Positions 7,238 to 14,972 of a stretch of DNA of 38,810 nucleotides are shown one piece after another. Below the pieces are notes generated by a model. The model was not told the DNA's origin, made no database searches, and saw nothing but the letters and a program-made list of their open reading frames with translations. This DNA is from Ruminococcus sp. (lineage in GTDB: Bacteria; Bacillota; Clostridia; Oscillospirales; Ruminococcaceae). The stretch lies in NCBI GenBank assembly GCA_017463375.1, contig JAFTPG010000021.1, positions 1 to 38,810 on the forward strand, in the 5' to 3' direction. The position numbers and the translations under genes were made by a program. Numbering within the stretch: the stretch's first letter is position 1; each line of letters begins with the position of its first letter.

Positions 7238-7648
7238 ATGAAACGCTATGAATTAACCGATACTGACCATAAGTTGATTCAGATCGGACTTGAAGTATTG
7301 GCACAGAATTTTGATGATGGCATCTACAACCACACGGTAGGCTGTGCAATCCTTTGTAAGAACGGCAATATATACAAGGGCGTGAATTGCGATGGAATAC
7401 ATGGTTCCTGTGCCGAGTATATCACGATGGGTATTGCTGTTTCTGCAGGAGAAAGGGCGTTTGACACCATTGTTGCTGTTCATGAAAAAGCACTGAACTG
7501 TGTTATTTCTCCCTGCGGAAACTGCAGACAGATGCTCTATGAATACTGTCCTGACATTAAGGTAATTGTAAATGATGAAAATGGAAAGCTGATCAAGGTA
7601 AAGGCAAAGGATCTTCTGCCGTTTGCATGGGAGCATGTTAATTGTTAA
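7238..7648 (+). CDS. Cytidine deaminase-family protein
   Basis: This 136-residue zinc deaminase has both metal and catalytic motifs: SCAEYITMGIA carries the zinc Cys and the proton-shuttling Glu (C-A-E), and SPCGNCRQMLYEYCPDIKV carries the P-C-G-x-C-R-Q motif. The length fits small tetrameric cytidine deaminases and blasticidin-S deaminases. The ending LLPFAW resembles the LLP-x-x-F tail of this family. Housekeeping pyrimidine salvage or deamination of a nucleoside antibiotic are both possible, and the surrounding array makes the second worth considering. GGGAGG before ATG 7238 sets the start, nine bases after the previous stop. Confidence 0.85.
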   Translation: MKRYELTDTDHKLIQIGLEVLAQNFDDGIYNHTVGCAILCKNGNIYKGVNCDGIHGSCAEYITMGIAVSAGERAFDTIVAVHEKALNCVISPCGNCRQMLYEYCPDIKVIVNDENGKLIKVKAKDLLPFAWEHVNC

Positions 7649-7709
7649 ATGTGCAGCTTGCTTTTATGTTCAGGTGCAAAATCCATCTCATCATAGAAAG
7701 GAACTTACC

Positions 7710-8429
7710 ATGCCCCTTAAAATCTCCCTCTGCGACGACGAACCGCATCAGATCTCGCAGATGAAAACACTCCTCCACGAATGGAGTACAAACAATAACA
7801 TAGAAATCGAAACCCATGAATACGGCAGTGCCAAGCAGTTCCTGTTTGACTATGAATCCAATGCCTGCGACCTGCTTTTGCTGGATATTGAAATGACGGG
7901 ACTGAATGGCATGGAGCTTGCGAAAAATCTCCGCTCCAAAGGCGATCTGCTGCCAATTGTCTTTGTCACGGGCTTTTCGGAGTACATGAGCGATGGCTAC
8001 GATGTGGAGGCACTCCACTATCTCCTCAAGCCCGTGAAGAAAGAAAAGCTCTTTGCGGTGCTGGACAGATATATCGCAAAATGTCAGACTTCTTCGCAGT
8101 TGCTTCTCCCATGTGAGGACGGAACTGTGCGCATTTCGGAGGATACGATCCTCTACTGCGAAGCAATGGGCAAGAAAACGCACCTGTACCTGTCCGATGG
8201 CAGAACGCTAATCTGCACCACCGGCATCAGCAAGCTCACGAAAGAACTGAGCAGTGATTTTATCCCGTGCCACCGTTCCTATCTCATCCATCTTAGGTAT
8301 ATCCGCAGTATTAGTAAAACAGCGGTTACCATGGACAACGGACAGGAGCTGCCGTTGTCACGGAGACTGTATGAGGGCGTGAATCGTGCGTTTATTGACT
8401 ATTATCGAGGTGAACAGAATGATTTTTAG
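7710..8429 (+). CDS. LytTR-family response regulator
   Basis: This 239-residue regulator has two domains. The receiver domain (residues 1-120) has the acidic pocket CDDE at 8-11, the phospho-acceptor D59 in LLLLDIEMTGLNG, and KPV with the conserved Lys. A LytTR DNA-binding domain (about 140-236) carries DTILYCEAMGKKTHLYLSDG and CHRSYLIHLRYIRSI. It is of the AgrA/ComE type, which binds paired direct repeats about two helical turns apart. ATG 7710 is preferred over the upstream in-frame start because AAAGGAA precedes it and the receiver begins there. It overlaps the next gene by 11 bases. Its likely kinase is at 9672, and candidate binding sites lie at 10401-10433 upstream of the ABC exporters. 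Confidence 0.9.
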   Translation: MPLKISLCDDEPHQISQMKTLLHEWSTNNNIEIETHEYGSAKQFLFDYESNACDLLLLDIEMTGLNGMELAKNLRSKGDLLPIVFVTGFSEYMSDGYDVEALHYLLKPVKKEKLFAVLDRYIAKCQTSSQLLLPCEDGTVRISEDTILYCEAMGKKTHLYLSDGRTLICTTGISKLTKELSSDFIPCHRSYLIHLRYIRSISKTAVTMDNGQELPLSRRLYEGVNRAFIDYYRGEQNDF

Positions 8430-9675
8430 CAGCAAACCGAAAATTGAAATTGTGAAAGAAATTGACACGACGGCTTGTCATTGGTGCAATGAAGCACTGC
8501 TGATTTATGTGAAAAACGGACTTGCTGCATTGACAAAACGATCCAGCGAGTACGATCGTGATTATTCGTGCAAGGGTCAACTTCTGCTGAATGGCACGCC
8601 ACTCATCCAAGGAGAGTATCCTGGCTGTCCTACCTGCACGGCAATGCTGGCAAGGGGGTATGGCATTGAACAGGCGGATTGTCCGGAGCTTCTGGAAGTG
8701 CGTGACCGCATCAATCTGAACTATGTGAACATCCGGACTTCCGTGGAAACGCTCAAGCCGCTGTTAGGACTTCTGGAAGAGGGATATTATCTTCTTGCGG
8801 ATGTGTATCATACTCCGACGGACGGAGAAAACCGCTACTTCGCCAATGTACCCGATGCACTGGAGTATTTTTCACCCGCTTGTGATTCTTATTACAATCA
8901 TGCATTTCTGACGGCGACGTATGGATTCCCGAAGTACCTTTACCCCACGCAGTCCAACGCCTGCTTGAATCATAAGCACGCAGAAAGCTATCTTGAACGC
9001 ATGATGCAGCCGAACGCTCCAAGAGCCATTGCCTATTATCACCTCGGATTCACAAGTGCATTACTGGACGGACACCACAAGGCGTATGCCGCCGCTTTGC
9101 TTGGTGTACAACTGCCTTGTCTCACGATCATTCCCATGACTACAACTTGGTACAGAGGGTCTGATAATGCAGAATTCTGCAGTTTTTCGGGTATTCATCT
9201 TCCCAAAAGCGAATTGACGAATTTCAAAGGTTTCCCCAAGCGTCAGCCGCAGGAAATTACGATTACGCCGCCTGCTGTTCAAAATCAGCCGATTCCCGAG
9301 GAGGATCTGCACCTGGTAAATTATATCCCGATTGATGTGCTGACCGGATTCTTTGCAGCAGGATTGGATGAATCCGATATCACAGAGGAGCTGATCCATG
9401 AATGGATCGGAAGCTGTGAAAGCAGGGATAAGGAGAAACTGGAATGCGCCCTGTTGTATCTTGCAAAAACCGACCCCGAGCGTGCCTGCACATTTGCAAA
9501 GCTTGTAATTGCAGTAAGGGATGATATGCTCTTTCCGACAAAGACGGCATTTGAGGTGCTTCTGAAACACAAATCACCGGAAACAGAGCAGCTGTTTTTG
9601 GATTATTTGATTTCCCATGACAAAAAGAGCTTGTGCTGGGATGTTGTCACTTCTTATTGGGAGGATGAAACATGA
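8419..9675 (+). CDS. Unrecognised Cys-rich protein with a ParB/sulfiredoxin-like DGHHK motif
   Basis: I do not recognise this 418-residue protein as a named family. The N-terminus has two C-x-x-C pairs (C20-H-W-C23 and C70-P-T-C73), with C51 and C88 near them, suggesting a zinc-ribbon-like element. Residues 206-235 read YYHLGFTSALLDGHHKAYAA followed by ALLGVQLPCLTII. That pattern (hydrophobic strand, D-G-H-H-K/R, alanine-rich helix, hydrophobic strand) is the signature of the ParB N-terminal/sulfiredoxin fold, which includes nucleases, CTPases and kinases. The C-terminal 120 residues are helical with repeated acidic helices. It overlaps the regulator upstream by 11 bases and the kinase downstream by four (ATGA), so it belongs to the two-component operon. 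GAGGTGAA precedes ATG 8419. No signal peptide or membrane segment is seen. Confidence 0.7.
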   Translation: MIFSSKPKIEIVKEIDTTACHWCNEALLIYVKNGLAALTKRSSEYDRDYSCKGQLLLNGTPLIQGEYPGCPTCTAMLARGYGIEQADCPELLEVRDRINLNYVNIRTSVETLKPLLGLLEEGYYLLADVYHTPTDGENRYFANVPDALEYFSPACDSYYNHAFLTATYGFPKYLYPTQSNACLNHKHAESYLERMMQPNAPRAIAYYHLGFTSALLDGHHKAYAAALLGVQLPCLTIIPMTTTWYRGSDNAEFCSFSGIHLPKSELTNFKGFPKRQPQEITITPPAVQNQPIPEEDLHLVNYIPIDVLTGFFAAGLDESDITEELIHEWIGSCESRDKEKLECALLYLAKTDPERACTFAKLVIAVRDDMLFPTKTAFEVLLKHKSPETEQLFLDYLISHDKKSLCWDVVTSYWEDET

Positions 9676-10403
9676 GAATTCTTTGGATCATCCTCATCAT
9701 TCTCAGCATACTGCTGCTTGGATTTGTCGCATTCTTCGGCATCCGTGCGATCATCTTCCATATCGTGGACAAGCGTATTTCCCGATTCCAGAGCGATCTG
9801 ATCGCCAAGCAGACTGCCGAGATCCAGAATATGTACCGCCAGATGCAGGAGTGGCGGCATGACTATCGCAATCACATCCAGAACATGAAAAACCGTCTGG
9901 AATCCGACGATCATTCGGAGCTGGGGCAGTATCTCGACGACCTTGCCGATGATCTCACCATGGCAGATACATCTATCAAGACGGGCAATGTCATGGCGGA
10001 TGCTGTGCTGAACAGTAAGCTGTCTGTCGCAGAGCAAAAGCACATCCGCATATCGGTGAAAGCACAGATCCCACAGGGCACGCCCATGACGGATGTGGAG
10101 CTGTGTTCGGTGCTGGGCAATCTTCTGGATAATGCGGTGGAGGCGTGCGAAAAGCTCCCGATCGATGCACGTTTCATGCGTGTGTACATCCACAAATTCA
10201 AGGGGCAGTTCTATCTGTCCGTGCAGAACTCCGCCGGTGAAGTCAAGCGAAGAAACGGCATTTTCTGTTCCGATAAACAGGGCAGCCACGGCTTCGGACT
10301 CTTCCGCATCGACCGCATTGCGAAGAAGTACGGCGGCTATGTGAACCGCCAGTATGAGGAAGGTGTGTTTGCGACGGAGTTGATGATTCCCCTTGAAAAT
10401 TGA
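9672..10403 (+). CDS. GHKL-type sensor histidine kinase, short AgrC-like form
   Basis: This 243-residue kinase has a single N-terminal membrane segment (about residues 3-29) followed by a coiled linker. The H-box is EWRHDYRNHIQNMKNRL with the phospho-accepting H63. The N-box is VLGNLLDNAVEAC and the G-box is SHGFGLFRIDRIAKKYGG. The order and the HDYRNH form place it with AgrC/GHKL kinases that pair with LytTR regulators. It lacks both the polytopic sensor of AgrC and any extracellular domain, so sensing probably happens in the membrane, at a partner such as the downstream ABC exporter, or via the DGHHK protein. Start and stop are coupled by ATGA to the gene upstream. Confidence 0.9.
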   Translation: MRILWIILIILSILLLGFVAFFGIRAIIFHIVDKRISRFQSDLIAKQTAEIQNMYRQMQEWRHDYRNHIQNMKNRLESDDHSELGQYLDDLADDLTMADTSIKTGNVMADAVLNSKLSVAEQKHIRISVKAQIPQGTPMTDVELCSVLGNLLDNAVEACEKLPIDARFMRVYIHKFKGQFYLSVQNSAGEVKRRNGIFCSDKQGSHGFGLFRIDRIAKKYGGYVNRQYEEGVFATELMIPLEN

Positions 10404-10433
10404 CCATTCATTCTCTATTTTGACCGTTCGTTC
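10401..10433 (+). promoter_or_regulatory. Direct-repeat pair, candidate LytTR operator
   Basis: TGACCATTCATTC at 10401-10413 and TGACCGTTCGTTC at 10421-10433 match at 11 of 13 positions with a 20-base period, about two helical turns. This is the geometry LytTR regulators bind. The first copy overlaps the kinase stop codon. An inverted third copy of the core (ACGAACGGTC) follows at 10444-10453. A TGGTAAGAT extended -10-like element lies at 10461-10469. The position between the regulatory genes and the exporters suggests control of the ABC genes. Assignment is inference. Confidence 0.55.
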
Positions 10434-10459
10434 CGAATTTCACACGAACGGTCGTTTTT
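10422..10459 (+). terminator. Hairpin plus T-run after the sensor kinase gene
   Basis: GACCGTTCGT at 10422-10431 pairs perfectly with ACGAACGGTC at 10444-10453 and is followed by GTTTTT. It has the form of a rho-independent terminator between the regulatory and exporter genes. The left arm is also one of the operator-like direct repeats, so the palindrome may serve in binding instead of, or in addition to, termination. Confidence 0.5.
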
Positions 10460-10487
10460 GTGGTAAGATTGAAACGGAGGTGATAAC

Positions 10488-12374
10488 ATGAAGCATGGAA
10501 AGATAAAACCGGAACCGATTACTGAAATTATTCGTGAAGCACGAAGAAAAAAAAGAAGCGGAAATAAAAAGAAATCAAGTCACGGCATTTTCGGAAATCT
10601 GTGGTATGCACTTGGTATTGCTGGCGATGAAAGCCGCACATTTCTGCTGACATCGGTTCTGATCATTTTTGGAGAAACCGCTGAAAATCTGACATTATCC
10701 TATACCGATAAATTTATTGTAGACCTTGCAACAGGAACGGGTGATGTGGTCACGCTGGCAGTGATATGCGTACTGCTGATTATCGGAACACGTTTTTTCA
10801 GATTTATATGGCGTGAAAGCACGCAGTATGAAGATTATGTCGAGGTGACTAAATACAATTACCGCTTTGAACGCAGGCTGATGAAAAAGAATCTGGAAAC
10901 CGACTATGAAAATAATGAAAAGGCTTCCGTGAACGATTCTCTCCGTAAGGCAACGGATACGGCAGGCTATATGATGACCGTTGCACTGCGTACTTTGCGC
11001 AAGAGCGCAACAAATGCAGTGGGTGTTTTTGCGTTTGGCGGTATCTTGGCGGTGTTTCATCCGATTATGCTGCCGATTGTGATTCTTCCTGCTGTTGCAA
11101 GCTACTACATTAACCGCCGTAAAATGATGTGGCAGTGGTGTCTGATGGACAAGTGGCAGAGTCTGGAACGGCAGCTGGAATACATCCGATATGAGGGAGA
11201 ACGCTTTCATACCGCAAAGGATGTGCGCATCTTTGGGATGCAGCGGTGGTTCAGCGAGCTCTGGAGCCGCACGACGGAAAAACGCTATCGCTGGTATGAG
11301 CAGCAAGATGTAGTGGAACGCCGGTTTGATATTGACAATTACTGTGTTCGTGCCATTGGTAATTTTGCCGCATATGCGTTCATCATCCTGCAAGTAGCAG
11401 GCGGCAGCATTACGCCGGGTGAATTTGCACTCTACATCAATGCCATCAGTCTGCTGAACGATTCCGTGCAGGGATGGTGTGACAATTTTTCAGGATACCA
11501 ATGGATCTCGGAAAATATGTCCTATATCCGTGACTATTACGATATGAAGGATAAAACGAATCGTGGAGAAGGTGCAGCGCTGCCGAAGGGACAGTGTGAG
11601 ATCGAATTCAGAAATGTCAGCTACACCTATTTCGGGGCAGAAGAACCGACAATCCGCAACATATCCTTCACGCTTCATAAGGGCGAAAAGCTCGCACTTG
11701 TGGGACTGAACGGTGCGGGTAAAACGACGTTGATCAAGCTGATGTGCGGACTGTACACGCCCACCGAGGGTGAGATACTTTTGAACGGAATTCCAGTGAA
11801 TGAATACAACAGAATCGAATATTTTAAGCTGTTTTCCACCGTTTTTCAGGATATCCTGACGCTGCCCGTAACTATTGCAGAAAACATATCGGGTTCCCAT
11901 GTTCCGGATCGGAAGCGTGTACTTGACTGCCTGAAAAAAGCAGGATTATATGAAAGCGTCATGGCACTGCCGCAAAAAGAAAACACTCGTATGGGAAGAA
12001 GTCTGTTCGAGGATGCACACGAATTTTCCGGCGGTCAGCAGCAGAAATTAGCTCTTGCCAAAGCACTTTACAAGGATGCTCCCGTGCTTCTTCTGGACGA
12101 ACCGACAGCTGCCCTTGACCTCATTGCGGAACAGGATATGTATTTGCAGTATGCAGAATTTGCAAAGGAAAAACCCAGCGTGTTTATTTCCCACAGACTT
12201 TCTTCCACACGGTTCTGTGATAGAATACTGCTCATTGAAAACGGGCAGATCAAGGAAGAAGGTACCCATACAACGCTGATGCAAAAGGGCGGCACCTATG
12301 CGGAACTGTTCGAAATGCAAAGCAGCTATTATCGAGAAAAGGAGGCAGGGACGACTGGCAGAGACGCAGAATAA
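10488..12374 (+). CDS. ABC exporter half-transporter 1 (membrane domain plus ATPase)
   Basis: This 628-residue protein has a basic N-terminal tail (KKRSGNKKKSS), then a six-helix exporter-type membrane domain (about 40-330), then an ATPase domain. Walker A is GLNGAGKTT near residue 405. The signature is FSGGQQQKLALAKAL near 512. Walker B is VLLLDEPTAALD near 535, and ISHRLSSTRFC carries the switch His. Of the two half-transporters here, this one keeps a normal catalytic Glu after Walker B, as does its partner. GGAGGTGATAAC before ATG 10488 is strong. It and the next gene overlap, so they are likely a heterodimer. Exporters regulated by LytTR systems commonly export peptides or confer resistance; no precursor peptide gene is visible nearby. 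Confidence 0.9.
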   Translation: MKHGKIKPEPITEIIREARRKKRSGNKKKSSHGIFGNLWYALGIAGDESRTFLLTSVLIIFGETAENLTLSYTDKFIVDLATGTGDVVTLAVICVLLIIGTRFFRFIWRESTQYEDYVEVTKYNYRFERRLMKKNLETDYENNEKASVNDSLRKATDTAGYMMTVALRTLRKSATNAVGVFAFGGILAVFHPIMLPIVILPAVASYYINRRKMMWQWCLMDKWQSLERQLEYIRYEGERFHTAKDVRIFGMQRWFSELWSRTTEKRYRWYEQQDVVERRFDIDNYCVRAIGNFAAYAFIILQVAGGSITPGEFALYINAISLLNDSVQGWCDNFSGYQWISENMSYIRDYYDMKDKTNRGEGAALPKGQCEIEFRNVSYTYFGAEEPTIRNISFTLHKGEKLALVGLNGAGKTTLIKLMCGLYTPTEGEILLNGIPVNEYNRIEYFKLFSTVFQDILTLPVTIAENISGSHVPDRKRVLDCLKKAGLYESVMALPQKENTRMGRSLFEDAHEFSGGQQQKLALAKALYKDAPVLLLDEPTAALDLIAEQDMYLQYAEFAKEKPSVFISHRLSSTRFCDRILLIENGQIKEEGTHTTLMQKGGTYAELFEMQSSYYREKEAGTTGRDAE

Positions 12375-14247
12375 ATTATCAGCAAAGGAAAGCCGTGCAG
12401 TAATTAGACGAAGCCTTCAGTTTCTCGAAAAGAGCAATCCGGGCTGTATGTTTCGTGTTACCGTTTCCAATACCTTCGATGCCATTGTTGGATATGTAGG
12501 TATCTGGCTTGCGGCAATGGTTGTGGACGCCATCAGCCAGCAGAAGCCGCTTTCGGATATGCTTCTCATAGCGGCAATAGCAGTTGCTGTGCAGCTGATT
12601 TGCAGGATCATTTATAGGGAGATCAATCGATGGAAAGAATGCCATTTCTTTGAAATGAAGCGGAATATGCAGAAGACCCTGCTCGATAAAGTCATGACAA
12701 TGGACTATGTTCGCATGGAAAATCCGAAAACACAGGATGCGTATGAGAATGCGAAACGACAGCTATTCGGCAATATGGGGATATTCTCGCTGTACAACAA
12801 TTTCCCCTGTGCACTGGTTTCGTTACTTCACATCATCATCGGACTTGTACTGCTGTCACCCATTGCGTTCAAGCCTGCAACCGTGCAAGGTGGCTTCATA
12901 GGATTCATACAGTCACCTTGGGGGCTTGCAGTCATGCTGCTTCTGGTGAGCGGCTCGGAATGGTTCAAGGCGGCATATCTCAACGGAAAACAGATGAAGG
13001 TTTGGGAACAAGCGCAGGCATCCAAACGCTTCATACTGGCAAGACGAGTTACAAGTGCGTATTGGGGTCTTGTGGCAGGTGAGTATCGGAATGGCAAGGA
13101 TTTTCGCATTTATGATGAATCTGAGCTGATTCTGACGAAGATGGATGAAAGCGCAGATGTACAAATAAAAGAATGGCAAAAGGCATTCAAGCAATCGCTG
13201 CCCTATGACTTTGCGTTTCAGATGATGAATATCGTCAGCAGGATTTTAATGTACGGCTTTGCAGTCATCCGTGCACTTTCCGGTATGCTGACACCGGGCG
13301 AGGTGATCGCCTTTGCACTCTATTTTACTGAAGTACAGAGTGGGATTTCGCAGTTTTCTGATTGCTATTCCATGGTGAAAATCTCTCCGCCATTCTGCAA
13401 ACAGGTATTCGACTTTCTCGACATCTCCGACGAAAAATACATGGGTACGATCCCGACTGAAAAACGCACCGACAACGAGTACGAATTTGAATTCAGACAC
13501 GTCTGGTTCAAATATCCCAGTTGTGAGGAGTATGCTCTGAGGGACATCAACCTCAAGTGGAAAATCGGCGAAAAGATGGCACTGGTGGGTCGTAACGGCT
13601 GCGGTAAATCTACGCTGGTGAAGCTCCTGTGCAGGCTCTATGATCCGACAGAGGGCGAAATCACCCTCAACGGCATTGACATCCGCAAGTACGATTATGC
13701 GGACTATATGGCGCTCTTTTCCGTAGTATTCCAGGATTCTCATCTGTTCTCGTTCTCCATGGCGGAGAATGTGGCGGCGAGCACGGAATATGATGCCGAG
13801 CGTGTGACAGAGTGCGTAAAGCGTGCAGGACTCGGCGAACGTTTGGAAACCATGCCGCATGGAATAGATACCTGTCTGTACAAGGATTTCGATTCCGAGG
13901 GTGTGGAGATCTCCGGCGGTGAGGAACAGAAGCTCTGTCTTGCAAGAGCGATTTACAAGGGTGCACCGTTTATTGTGCTGGACGAACCCACTGCTGCACT
14001 CGACCCGATTTCAGAGCATGATATTTACACGAAGTTCAACAGCATTGTGGGTACACGCACAGCGATTTATATTTCACACAGGCTGTCAAGCTGTCGTTTC
14101 TGTGATGAGATCACGGTAATGGAGAATGGGCGTATCGCAGAGCGTGGTTCACATGAAATGTTGCTTGAACAGCAGGGTGTGTATCAAAAACTCTGGGCGG
14201 CACAGGCGGAATACTATAAAGATACTGCCGGCGAATTATATGCATAA
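12355..14247 (+). CDS. ABC exporter half-transporter 2, probable CTG start
   Basis: This 630-residue exporter subunit has a membrane domain at about 30-340 and an ATPase domain with Walker A GRNGCGKST near 412, signature ISGGEEQKLCLARA near 518, Walker B FIVLDEPTAALD near 540 and SHRLSSCRFC. The start is unusual. The only conventional in-frame start upstream is ATG 12298, which overlaps the previous gene by 77 bases and lacks a good ribosome binding site. GGAGG at 12341-12345 lies nine bases before CTG 12355, giving an N-terminus (Met)-AETQNKLSAKESRAVIRRS that resembles homologous exporters. I therefore prefer CTG, still overlapping the upstream stop by 20 bases. Substrate is unknown. Confidence 0.85.
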   Translation: MAETQNKLSAKESRAVIRRSLQFLEKSNPGCMFRVTVSNTFDAIVGYVGIWLAAMVVDAISQQKPLSDMLLIAAIAVAVQLICRIIYREINRWKECHFFEMKRNMQKTLLDKVMTMDYVRMENPKTQDAYENAKRQLFGNMGIFSLYNNFPCALVSLLHIIIGLVLLSPIAFKPATVQGGFIGFIQSPWGLAVMLLLVSGSEWFKAAYLNGKQMKVWEQAQASKRFILARRVTSAYWGLVAGEYRNGKDFRIYDESELILTKMDESADVQIKEWQKAFKQSLPYDFAFQMMNIVSRILMYGFAVIRALSGMLTPGEVIAFALYFTEVQSGISQFSDCYSMVKISPPFCKQVFDFLDISDEKYMGTIPTEKRTDNEYEFEFRHVWFKYPSCEEYALRDINLKWKIGEKMALVGRNGCGKSTLVKLLCRLYDPTEGEITLNGIDIRKYDYADYMALFSVVFQDSHLFSFSMAENVAASTEYDAERVTECVKRAGLGERLETMPHGIDTCLYKDFDSEGVEISGGEEQKLCLARAIYKGAPFIVLDEPTAALDPISEHDIYTKFNSIVGTRTAIYISHRLSSCRFCDEITVMENGRIAERGSHEMLLEQQGVYQKLWAAQAEYYKDTAGELYA

Positions 14248-14250
14248 ATC

Positions 14251-14291
14251 AAATGACCTTGTGGACATTGTATCCACAAGGTCATTTTTGT
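14251..14291 (+). terminator. Rho-independent terminator after the ABC exporter pair
   Basis: A perfect 14-bp stem, AATGACCTTGTGGA at 14252-14265 with TCCACAAGGTCATT at 14273-14286, has a seven-base loop and is followed by TTTGTT. It closes the exporter operon and separates it from the recombinase module. Confidence 0.9.
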
Positions 14292-14327
14292 TATGAGGGG
14301 TTAATTTTCCATCACTTTCCTTTGACT

Positions 14328-14395
14328 GATACGTGAAAAGGTACTCAAAAGTAGGAAAACTGTCCTATTGCTTTTGGAAGAACTTTTCAAGTATC
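14328..14395 (+). repeat. Imperfect inverted repeat ahead of the recombinase module
   Basis: GATACGTGAAAAG at 14328-14340 and CTTTTCAAGTATC at 14383-14395 are inverted repeats with one mismatch in 13. Between them a shorter inverted pair, TAGGA and TCCTA, sits near 14353-14367. The structure lies between the exporter terminator and the HTH gene and ends at its ribosome binding site. It could be a leader hairpin, a regulator site or a recombinase-related site. No promoter is convincing here. Confidence 0.5.
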
Positions 14396-14412
14396 AGCAG
14401 GAGGTGCGTCAA

Positions 14413-14766
14413 ATGACAACCGAAGAAAAGCGAAAAATTGACATTTTAAAACGAGATAGGAAAAGCGTAGCTGAAATAGCCAAAGAACTGAACTTGTCTC
14501 CAAATACAGTGAAATCGTATCTGCAAAGGCGAAAATCTCAGAACAGCTGTCTGATGTGTGGTATGCACGTTGAGCAAAATCAGGGTAGGAAACAAAAGAA
14601 GTTCTGCTCGGATAAATGCCGTGGACTTTACTGGAGAGAGCAGCATAAACAGTCAGACGGTATGACCGAATGTGTTTGTGCAGCCTGTGGCAAGAAATTC
14701 TATGCCTATGCGAGTAAGAAACGCAAATATTGTTCTGAAGTCTGCTATAGGAGGAGAAATGGATAA
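14413..14766 (+). CDS. HTH and zinc-ribbon protein of the recombinase module
   Basis: This 117-residue protein begins with a sigma-factor-like helix-turn-helix (DRKSVAEIAKELNLSPNTVK, residues 15-34), followed by two Cys-pair units: CLMCGMHV...KKFCSDKCRGLYW and CVCAACGKKFYAYASKKRKYC. These look like two zinc-binding treble-clef or ribbon units ending in C-x-x-x-C-R-G/Y. Genes of this layout often precede a SHOCT protein and a large serine recombinase in clostridial mobile elements. A role as regulator or recombination accessory factor is likely but unproven. AGGAGG at 14399-14404 fixes ATG 14413. It overlaps the next gene by eight bases. Confidence 0.75.
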   Translation: MTTEEKRKIDILKRDRKSVAEIAKELNLSPNTVKSYLQRRKSQNSCLMCGMHVEQNQGRKQKKFCSDKCRGLYWREQHKQSDGMTECVCAACGKKFYAYASKKRKYCSEVCYRRRNG

Positions 14767-14923
14767 ATTACAGCGTTTAACTGCATACAAGGTAACTGTA
14801 TCCATTTTCCGCAAGTGGGTGCATGAAGGAATCATCACACAGGCAGAATTTCAAAAATGTGAGGTTAGAATCGCCAAGAAGTTTGATATATCTTTGTGCA
14901 GTATATACCGTGAAATACCTTGA
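14759..14923 (+). CDS. Small SHOCT-like protein
   Basis: This 54-residue protein starts MDKLQRLTAYKVTVSIFRKW, followed by VHEGIITQAEFQKCEVRIAK. The pattern of a helix, G-I-I-T, E-F, helix is that of the SHOCT domain (short C-terminal domain), a small oligomerisation or interaction module. AGGAGGAG at 14750-14757 directly precedes ATG 14759, inside the end of the HTH gene. The gene sits 49 bases before the recombinase and is usually found with it, so it may modulate recombinase action. Function is not known. Confidence 0.7.
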   Translation: MDKLQRLTAYKVTVSIFRKWVHEGIITQAEFQKCEVRIAKKFDISLCSIYREIP

Positions 14924-14972
14924 CTTCTGCCTTGGTATAGAGTTAATATGTGACACTGAGGAGGTGGAAGTG

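Noticed and set aside
10695..11393. Minus-strand open frame of 232 codons
   Set aside because: It is antisense to ABC half-transporter 1, without a ribosome binding site or protein-like composition.
7238..14247. Bacteriocin or peptide pheromone precursor gene near the LytTR-ABC genes
   Set aside because: No short ORF with a double-glycine-type leader and its own ribosome binding site was found in the gaps; the intergenic spaces are too short.
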